Under the pieces are notes generated by a model. That model was not told the DNA's origin, searched no databases, and was given only the letters and a program-made list of their open reading frames with translations. The position numbers were made by a program, and so were the translations under genes. Source: Immersiella caudata (taxonomy: Eukaryota; Ascomycota; Sordariomycetes; Sordariales; Lasiosphaeriaceae). From it: 64,000 nt of DNA. Of the stretch, positions 56,002 to 64,000 are shown piece by piece (the stretch's first letter is position 1; the number at the start of each line of letters is the position of its first letter). The DNA lies in assembly GCA_030512335.1 (NCBI GenBank), contig JAULSU010000001.1, positions 4,650,001-4,714,000 of the forward strand, in the 5' to 3' direction.

Positions 56002-58045
56002 CTCGACGGCGCGGATCCAATGGTGGAAGCATTCGAGGAATGGCAGGACAGCTGGACGGCAGCAAGGGGTTTGGTAGATTGATGCACGCAAGAAATCCAC
56101 AAGTCGTTTTGGCGGCAGCTGCAATGGGGCGGGCAGGCGGCAGGCGGGGGTTCCTTCAGGCCACAGACGCGCGAGCGCTTGCAGGGGTCACTTTGCTCTG
56201 GACTTCTGGGCGCCGGGCTTGTGCAAATGCAGATCCGCACTCTGGGCAACGGTCCAGGATCACTTCCAGGGCCCGCTGGAGTTATACAACACTCTGATTG
56301 CTGGCCTCGATGAATCACCCGGGCGGCTTTCACAGTGAGATCCTAATCAGGACGGACTGGATGCGTCGGTTTCCCATCACGGGATGAGATTCACAGGAAC
56401 TGCAGGTATGGCACTTAGTTACAGGCGCTCGTAATGACGGGACCCGTACTGGCCAGGCGGACAATGGGCGTGGTCATCTCGTTATAGGTCAGTTGGTGTC
56501 ACGGGAAGCGGTCAAGTCTCGTCTTCTGGGTGGCGTGCCTATTTTCATTGCCGGCGCATGTAGGGCCCAATCGGTAACATCTTCTAGGGTCTTGTGCACT
56601 TGGAAACGTCTTTTTTCTTTTGCTGAGATGGCCGTTGCAACACCCCGCGCTAAGCATACCTGGTAGGTTCCTCACTAACACTAAGGTATCTGTTGGTCAT
56701 TTATGATGTCACTGAGAGTGTGGACTTCGAAGGTAAGTCACAACTCAACTCTGCTGTTACAATTTTCGACGCTAAGAAACCACAGGACTCTCCGTCGGAG
56801 CAGTCACTGATCCGGATGGTGGGAATCCACTGTATCGCACCTAATTGATGGTTACCTAAAAGGACGCGGACGGAGGCGCAGGCAAGGCTACCAGAACAAG
56901 CGGCAAAGATTTTGGAACCCCGCCCTGTAACCTCGTAATCCGTATCTCTTATCGACACGAGCACCTAGCACCATTCGCCGTCGCCCCCATCAACAACGCC
57001 TCTGCTCACTGAACCGCACCGCCGAAACGAGATGCGAAGGGATATGGGATCTACGCCTGATACGCGTATGTGTGGTCTTCTGAACCGACGTAGCGAACCT
57101 GGAAGGCACCGCCCGATGGCGAGCTTTTTTTTCGACCACACCGTCCATCATTAGGAAACGATATCGCTGTGCCATTGTGAGGGCGTCATTTGGGAACCCC
57201 ACTGAGCCTCAAGGCCAAGTAAGCTCATCTCGGCCCACAACAGTCGCAACCCGCCTGCCGTGTTCTCGGTCTGCTTGAATTTATCCACCTCGGCCATCAC
57301 CCTATTTTTGGGCTATTAAGACCTGCGGTCATTATCCGGTCTTTCTAGAGTGAACTTTTCATGTTGACTGAACCTGTCCGGGCTGTCGACCTGGACCCTG
57401 ACATGGGCGACAAGGTCAGCAGCATTCATTCTCCGTCATCCTAAGGGGACGGAAGCTCGGACGACACCCCGAGAACCCCACCTGCGTCGAGTCTGCAGCC
57501 GAATGTCTTGAACTTTGTCTTGAAGGGTCTCGAGCTCTCGGGAAATGCCGATAAGATAGGTAATCAAGCACCCGTAAATGCTCGGTTTCTCAGGCTACTT
57601 GATTAAGGGAGCGTAGCACAGGACTTTCCAGAATATGCCGAGTGACGTGAAGTCGGACAGGAAGGAAGGGCAGTGATACACCCAGAATAAGAATCAATTT
57701 GAAAAGTGCCAGCGGGCTAGCCTAGACCGGGGCTTGTGGGCACTGCCCGCGGGCGCCAGGGGGAGGGCGCACGGGCATATGACGTTTCGATAGGCTTGCT
57801 GTAACCAACAGCATCTCCTTTCATTCAACAACCACCGACACCCTTCGTCCAACTCTACGCCCTCGACGCCGACACCGAGTCCAGCTTGCAATCCTTTTCC
57901 CTCGCCCATATATTTCCAATACGTTGTCTGCACAGTTGTCGGGGGAGTGTGCAACATGGGAGCGCAGTGAACTGTCGACCGCGCGCCTTCAGTGTTCGCC
58001 GCCCTCAAATTTACCGCCCAAGACACCCCGCGTGACCTCCCCGCC
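56002..58045. other. Divergent intergenic region (ArfGAP / Ync13)
   Basis: About 2 kb separates divergent start codons. C/T- and A-rich leader sequence is seen at 57810-57910 before the plus gene. No frame longer than about 120 codons shows a domain, and no repeat was noted. Confidence 0.45.
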
Positions 58046-61000
58046 ATGTCAACATCCTCACGAACCGGCCACTACGGCATCAACCGCCGCGCCGGTAGTG
58101 TGCAGAGTGTGCAAAGTGTTCAAAGCGTCCGCGAAGGTGCCCGAAACCGTGCCTCCTCGAGAGCCCGCCCCGTCGCCATAAGCTACGACGATGCCTTCTC
58201 ATTCGCCCTCCGTGTCGCCTTCCTCCACTATCTTCTCCAGCCACGCAAGAAACGAAAAGAGTATGCGCCGACGCCGAAGACTGTGTCCCGCGCCCACACA
58301 GGCGTGGGAGAGCTGATGAAGGACTTCATGCCCTCGGGCTCTACGTCCTCCAGCCTCAAGCTACCCCACGGCTTCCGCTCTGCCTTGGACAAGAGGATGT
58401 CGGGCGTTTTGCAGGGAATCGAGCGCCTTCCTGGATATAACGATAGGTTATTGAAGCTGACATTCGCCGAGGCCTACAATGCCTTCACCGACAAGGACTT
58501 CCATGAGAACATCAAAAAGGATCGCAAGGTCGAGCCATTGATTCTGATCTTTTATTCAAGCGCTACGAAGGCGCAATCTCGAAACAGGGCCCCCGAAGAT
58601 AACTCTTGGAGGCCACTCCCGGATCGGCACCTGGCCATGTTCGTTCGACTCCTCGCCAGCCTGATTAGGGATCTGGCGGGCGACAGAGATAAAGCAGAGC
58701 TCGTTCAACGCCTGAATACGCTGGAGAGTAAACTTCTGACTAATGATCAAAATTTGTCTCTTTCTGCCGCTCAGGAGGACCACTCGTTCGTTGAGGTGGA
58801 GATCCCGCTGACATACCTCGTCAAGGACATGCCTATGGTGCAGGTTGTCGCCAAGATATTTGGACTCACACATACAGATGTTCAGAACGTTCTGGACAAT
58901 AGCATGGCTACATGGACTGAGGAGGCGGCCTTGAAAGACTACAAAGCCTACCATTTCAGACTCTCGTCAAACATGGCTGGGACGTTGCGGAAGCGGGACT
59001 TTGATGTAGACGAGGCATACGAAGATTGGAAACGACAGGAGCTCTCCATGCTTGCGAAGATATTCTCGGAGATTCTGAGCATAAGGCCTGATCTCAAAAA
59101 GTCAACATCGGGAAACGACAAAGCACTACCCGCGCGCCCTCAGTCGACATACGGTGAAGAACAGGCGTATGCGGACTTCGGACTGGATCACTCTTTGGGC
59201 CTGGGCTCGATGTCTCTTGATGAAACCTCGAGCATACGAACGGTCGATGAGCCGAACTACACCTTCATACCGACTGACCCTCGTGCTGTGTACAAAGTCA
59301 TATTGCAGTACGCCATGTCTTACGATCTCCTCCATGCAGACCCCGACGCCAACGAAGCAGAGTATCCGCACCCTCTGTCAGAAGAAACAAGAAGTCTTCT
59401 GACAGAACTCGCTGTTCGGTGGCGGATCCCACAGTATTCTCGGGATGTCACCTTTGTTGAGGTCTCAGTTCGCAAGTTCTTGGACCAGGAGATCGACCAC
59501 ACGTTGCTCTATACGTGTCTTGACACAGTCAAAGAAATCCCCCCGGAAGTAAAAAGACCACCAGCGATCCAATACTTTACCTCCCCACTCACCGATTTGG
59601 AACCTAGCCGATGGACCTTGGCCGATTTCTCTGGCTATCAGATTGCTCTGAGGGAGCTCCACGATGCATTGATGCGAGACCTTTTCAATCTTATGCTGAG
59701 ATGCTACGACAAGCAGCCCCCCTCTGTTGGGCCCGCCATGGCTCTCATACAAGGCCACATCCAAGACGACCCGGCATTTTCGCAGCGACCTGAGGAAATG
59801 GCAGATTTTTCCCGACAACTCGAAGCCGGGCTGCGTCAGTCGGCCGCTGACCGGTACAGTGACTTTGTCAACAGTATCATCCCGGAGAACCACCAAGATT
59901 GGGATTTCACCCACGTGGTTAAACTTGGCCAGGAAGTCGTCAACCTCTCTCAGAGGATCAAGAAGCGGTACACCAAAAACCCCCGTGTCATGGGCGTCAG
60001 CCCCCACAAAGTCCTGGTGGAGACGGTGTTCCCTAGCTTCGAAGTAGACGCTCAAGATTTCATCAAGCGTGTCATCTCCGTCGCCAAGAGCCGCGATGTG
60101 GAATTGAGCGTGGAGGACGGGTTTATTCTTTACGAAGAGCTAACCAAGATCCGAAAAATCCATATGGAAGCACTTCCTGGGACGCCGTTCTCCTTCGACA
60201 TCGAGGAGAATCTCATTGAGTTCGTGCAGAAATGGCTGGTGAATACCCATGAGAGGATGATCGAGATGGTGGGGAATGCCATCAAAGAAGATGCGTTTCG
60301 GGTCCGAACAACCAATCCCGAGGGGTTTGCGACAGATGATGACCGCCACAGCGTCTCCATTATCGATGCTTTTAGGATCTTCAGGGAGAGTGTCGACCAG
60401 ATCAAGAAGTTGGGCTGGGCCGACCCAGTCCACCACGCGCGGTTTATGACAACGTTGGCCAAAACCATTGCTTCTGCCATTGGCCACTACTGCGAAGTCG
60501 TTGAGGCGATTTTTGCTAAGGAAATGGACAGGCCGACCGAGGAGGAGTTGGCAGCCGCGTCCAAGACAACACAGGAGAAGTTCTTTCAGTATGCGAAGGA
60601 GGCTTGGAACGCCAAGGAGCGGATTGAGCCCTTCCAGTTCCTACCTGAGGTACGTTACAAACTTTTACGGGTGGAGCGAAAGCCTAACGTCGCGGTAGTC
60701 ATTTGTCAAGTTCAATAATATTGAATATGCCATGCATGAGTTGGACAAGTTGGAGAAGCTCATGGATGTCGACGGTTGCGCTGAGATCATCCGCAAGGCC
60801 GAGGGCCCTAGGCCGGTGGTTAAGAAGCCCCAGCACTATGTGTTCACGGTTAAGATTGTGGAAGCCGAGGACTTGAAAGCGTGCGACGCAAATGGGTCTA
60901 GTGATCCCTATCTTGTGCTCTGTGACGAGTATCAGAAACGTCTACACAAGACTCGGATTATTAAGGGTAATCTGAATCCTCGGTGGGACGAATCTGTCGA

Positions 61001-62269
61001 CATCACAGTATCGGGAGCGCTGAACCTTATTGCCACGATTTGGGACTGGGATTTGATTGGCGATCATGACTTTGTGGGCAGGACGTCTCTTAAGCTGGAC
61101 CCGCTTCACTTTGGCGATTATTTGCCCCGCGAATTCTGGTTGGATTTGGATACTCAGGGGCGCCTTTTGATCAGGGTGAGCATGGAGGGCGAGCGTGATG
61201 ATATCCAGTTCCACTTTGGGAAGGCCTTCCGTCATCTCAAAAGAACAGAGCGCGACATGGTGCGCAAGATCACGGAGAAGGTACGTAATGAAGGTCCCGT
61301 CAGGATGATACATCTCGCTAACAGGTTCAGCTCACTGCCCATATCAACGCATCGCTTTCCCGCGAGGCCCTCCGCAGTCTGCTGAGCCGTGGCCTAGCTG
61401 CATCGGTAGCGAGCCTGTGGAAGAAGCGCCAGTCGACAGTGCCAGCCCTGACTGCTGCAGATGTTGAGAATGCGCTCCAGCCATTGTTCAACTACTTTGA
61501 TGACAACTTTGCCATCATGAAGCAGACGTTGACGGATGCTACCATGTTGGCCGTCATGACTCGTCTGTGGAAAGAGGTGCTCATTGCTATCGAAAACCTA
61601 CTGGTGCCGCCACTTTCGGACAAGCCATCCTCGCAAAAGCCACTTGTTCAACCCGAGTTGGATGTGGTCTACCGCTGGCTGGAGCTTCTCTTTGCATTCT
61701 TCAATGCCAAGGACCACGGAACCGGTGAGGTTCTGGGTGTTCCAGCTGATGTGCTCAAGTCCCCCAAGTGGCACGAGCTGGCGTCACTCAACTTTTTTTA
61801 CACGGAGTCGACGGAGAATCTGATGCGCGAATCGGAGCGCATGGCCGCAGCCAACGCACAGAGAGCACAGCAACGAGCGCAGCAGCAACTGCAGAGCAGT
61901 GCCGCAAGCAACCGACTCTCAGCGCCACCGACATTTGGAGCAACGTACACTGCCGGCTTTGGCAGCCTCGGCACCATTCGCCGCGGGAAGAGCATCATGA
62001 TGAGCCGTAACCTCGGCACAATGCGCAAGGCCAAGGAGGAGAAGCGCAGGGAAGCGCAGGCTGACCCAAGCGATGATATGATTTTGCGCATATTGCGCAT
62101 GCGACCTGAGGCGGCAGGTTATCTCAGGGAGAGGCACAGGCAGCGGGAACGCATGGCGGCCACGCAACAGGCGGCCATGATTGTGAGACAGAGTGTTAAT
62201 CAGGGATTTGGCTCCGGTCCAGCGTTTGGCGGTGCCTTATATGGAAGAAATAATTTACCGCAGCGGTAG
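58046..62269 (+). CDS. Munc13-like C2/MHD protein (Ync13 family)
   Basis: Three exons (58046-60649, 60699-61280, 61331-62269; introns 49 and 50 nt) give 1374 residues. The N-terminus has a short repeat (SVQSVQSVQSV), then a large helical region with MHD1-like sequence. A C2 domain (about 914-1010) shows ACDANGSSDPYLVL and WDWDLIGDHDFVGRTSL, keeping Asp residues that usually bind calcium. An MHD2-like part follows in exon 3 (AADVENALQPLFNYFDDNF), then a Gln/Arg-rich tail. S. pombe Ync13 promotes exocytosis and cell-wall integrity at the division site, while Munc13 primes SNAREs. The true ATG is 58046; the frame is open upstream without an ATG. Confidence 0.92.
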
Positions 62270-63041
62270 GGGTTTGCATGATATCAAGGGGATGCTGATT
62301 AGGTATGGAAGTTAAGGTGGTCAAATGGGACAGTAAGCAAGCATGGTATGGCCGTTGGGGTGTGGAGCTTCTTTGGCATGGTATCTTTTGAGGTGTCTTA
62401 TGATAGCAAGCAGGCAAGCATGTTGCAGCATATGGTCTGGTTTTTCAGAATTTGCAGATGAGTCGGTTTCTGTTCATGTTCACGACCCTCTTCCTGAGTG
62501 TGAGATCGGCTTTTGAATTGAGAAAAGGGGCGGGTTTGATGAGGCTTAAATTAAGGGCATTCTACAAGTCTGAAAACATTACCTACCCATTTGAAAAGCC
62601 AGCTCGTTACAAAGTCGGACTGAACGTTAGCTGAAACGAGGTTCAAAACGTTTCCAACAGAGTTCTAACATACTTAACTCCCCATGTTTTTCAACTCGTT
62701 CAGGACTCCAGTCGAGACCCTCAGTAGACACACAAATTCGTGACGGAGACCCGGGCTGCTGTAATACGACAACGAAAAGGCCAGCTACATGACCATTTCA
62801 AGTTACTGGTTCCCAAAACGGCACCGAGCGCTCATGTCTGCCACAAATGATGTCGTTGCGCCTGCGCGGATGGTTGTTGAGAAACGTCGGGCTAGGGGTT
62901 AGGGTTATGGCTCAATGTGGGGCACGATAGTGGTGGGGCAAGAATTGCCTGCCGCCGCGATAACGACTTGCAGAGAAGAAAAAAAAACCCAGCTGCTCTG
63001 GTGGTGATGCGCTCCAGGCGAAAGACACACGACCTAGCATC
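62270..63041. other. Intergenic region upstream of Utp18
   Basis: These 772 bp hold the Ync13 3' end and the Utp18 promoter. AGGGGTTAGGGTTA at 62894-62907 lies about 135 bp before the Utp18 start. A 60-codon frame at 62452 has no recognisable match. Confidence 0.45.
62894..62907. promoter_or_regulatory. Two-unit TTAGGG (telobox-like) site upstream of Utp18
   Basis: AGGGGTTAGGGTTA lies about 135 bp before the Utp18 start codon. The same two-unit arrangement lies about 100 bp before mL59. Both genes serve ribosomes, which fits Tbf1/telobox control; that link is inferred. Confidence 0.5.
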
Positions 63042-64000
63042 ATGTCGTCACGGCACCAAGAAGCGAGCAATTCCTCGAGCGAGTCCTTCAGGGGACTTGA
63101 CGACGAGGACAATGTCTCTGTTGACATGCAGAGCGAGGACGACCACGTTGACGTAAAACTCGACACGGCGCTCAGCAGCGATGAAAAGGATTCCGACGAG
63201 GAGGATCTTGAGCGCTTTGTCCTGGGCGACAAGGCTAGCTTCCGCGACCAGTTGTTTCGGGACGATCTGCTCGACGCAGACTCCACCGCTCTGGTGAAGG
63301 GTGGGCAGGATGCTGAGCAAACCGGGACTGGAAAGGAGGGGATTGATGATGCGGCGCTGTTCATGCTCGACACAGGGAAAGCTGCAGGTGGGGAAGCGCT
63401 GGATCAATTGCCGAACGCTGGCGAAGCTGGGGAGGAGAGAGACGCACCAGCATGGGAGGATAGCGACGACGAACGGCTGACAATATCGCTCGCCAGCGCC
63501 ACGCGGTTGAGGAAGTTGAGAACCACCGAGACGGACGACCTCGTCAGCGGGACGGAATACGCGCGCAGATTACGACAACAATATTTGCGCCTTTACCCCC
63601 TTCCGGAATGGGCGAAAGACGGGACAGAAGGTGGGAAACACACCAAGAGCCGTCGACGGCGGTCTTCGGCGGCCTACGGCGATTCGTCCGATGCCTCGGA
63701 GGAGGATAGCGACGAGGACGAGGACGAGGCCCCCGACTCGGCTGCCCCTCTCGAATCTTTCCTCCGCGACGCCAACTCCTTCAACGGCGCTGGCGCAAGG
63801 AAACGCAGGAAGCTGCGGCCGGAGACAATCGATATCCAGCGGACAAGAGACATTCCCGACTCCCACAAGGCCCCGGTCAGCTCTCTCACCTTCCATCCTC
63901 GCCATCCCATTCTTCTCTCTTCCAGCACGTCCTCCATCATGTATCTGCACCAGTTCGACCCGGCAGCCCATCCCACACCCAACCCCTCGCTGGCATCCGT
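63042..64000 (+). CDS. UTP18: U3 snoRNP WD40 protein Utp18, 5' part (cut by window end)
   Basis: The frame is open from the ATG at 63042 to the window end (about 319 residues). The N-terminus is acidic and Ser-rich. The family mark AWEDSDDERLTISLASATRLRKL is followed by SGTEYARRLRQQYLRLYPLPEWA, then an acidic run (EEDSDEDEDEA), basic RKRRKLRPETIDIQR, and the first WD40 strand (HKAPVSSLTFHPRHPILLSS). Utp18 belongs to the UtpB complex of the small-subunit processome in the nucleolus and recruits the exosome cofactor Mtr4. No intron is seen in the visible part. The C-terminal beta-propeller lies beyond the window. Confidence 0.88.
   Translation, partial: MSSRHQEASNSSSESFRGLDDEDNVSVDMQSEDDHVDVKLDTALSSDEKDSDEEDLERFVLGDKASFRDQLFRDDLLDADSTALVKGGQDAEQTGTGKEGIDDAALFMLDTGKAAGGEALDQLPNAGEAGEERDAPAWEDSDDERLTISLASATRLRKLRTTETDDLVSGTEYARRLRQQYLRLYPLPEWAKDGTEGGKHTKSRRRRSSAAYGDSSDASEEDSDEDEDEAPDSAAPLESFLRDANSFNGAGARKRRKLRPETIDIQRTRDIPDSHKAPVSSLTFHPRHPILLSSSTSSIMYLHQFDPAAHPTPNPSLAS

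Noticed and set aside
1..64000. CRISPR array, secondary-metabolite cluster or intact transposon
   Set aside because: No regularly spaced direct repeats, no synthase-type genes, and no transposase or reverse transcriptase sequence were seen.

Overview
This window is nuclear chromosome sequence from a filamentous ascomycete (Pezizomycotina), probably a Sordariomycete. The evidence is many short GT-AG introns (about 43 inferred, mostly 49-73 nt, often with CTAAC/CTGAC-like branch sites near the acceptor), intron positions biased to the 5' end of genes, GC-rich compact coding regions, and protein sequences typical of that group. The class is inferred from remembered similarity; no search was run.

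I support 23 protein-coding genes, 22 of them complete, and rebuilt exon structures by joining reading frames at splice sites so that the family sequence runs through. In order: a STIMATE/TMEM110-family membrane protein (-), SF3b subunit p14/SF3B6 (-), an unnamed cysteine-rich protein (+), 26S proteasome ATPase Rpt1 (-), chaperonin subunit Cct4 (+), Ars2/SRRT homologue (-), TspO/MBR protein (+), mitochondrial ornithine carrier (-), DEAD-box splicing helicase Prp28 (-), mitoribosomal protein mL59 (+), diphthamide J-protein Dph4 (+), 14-3-3 (-), ATP synthase inhibitor Inh1/IF1 (+), nucleoporin Nsp1 (-), a Laa2-like AP-1 accessory protein (+), eIF2-gamma (-), a tetraspan MARVEL-like protein (+), UMP kinase Ura6 with a membrane/mitochondrial-type N-terminal extension (+), eIF3m (-), Chk2/Rad53-type kinase (+), a BAR-PH-ArfGAP protein (-), a Ync13/Munc13-like protein (+), and the 5' part of Utp18 (+), cut by the window end.

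The genes are mostly housekeeping: translation and ribosome assembly, splicing and RNA export, protein quality control, mitochondrial function and membrane traffic. No secondary-metabolite cluster, intact transposon, CRISPR array, rRNA or convincing tRNA was seen. Neighbours are mainly divergent or convergent single genes with no operon logic; the Rpt1/Cct4 and Prp28/mL59 pairs share short divergent promoters. The largest gene-free stretches are 36.9-41.3 kb, 56.0-58.0 kb, 26.6-28.6 kb and the first 2 kb.

The most unusual features are: a degenerate three-copy tandem array of about 0.5 kb units at the left edge; two-unit TTAGGG (telobox-like) sites upstream of ribosome and translation genes; recurrent ATCACGTG sites near start codons; an Rpt1 start codon alone on a 3-nt exon; a 31-nt terminal exon in eIF2-gamma; and a UMP kinase gene whose second exon could start a shorter cytosolic isoform. 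I found no clearly new multi-gene system.
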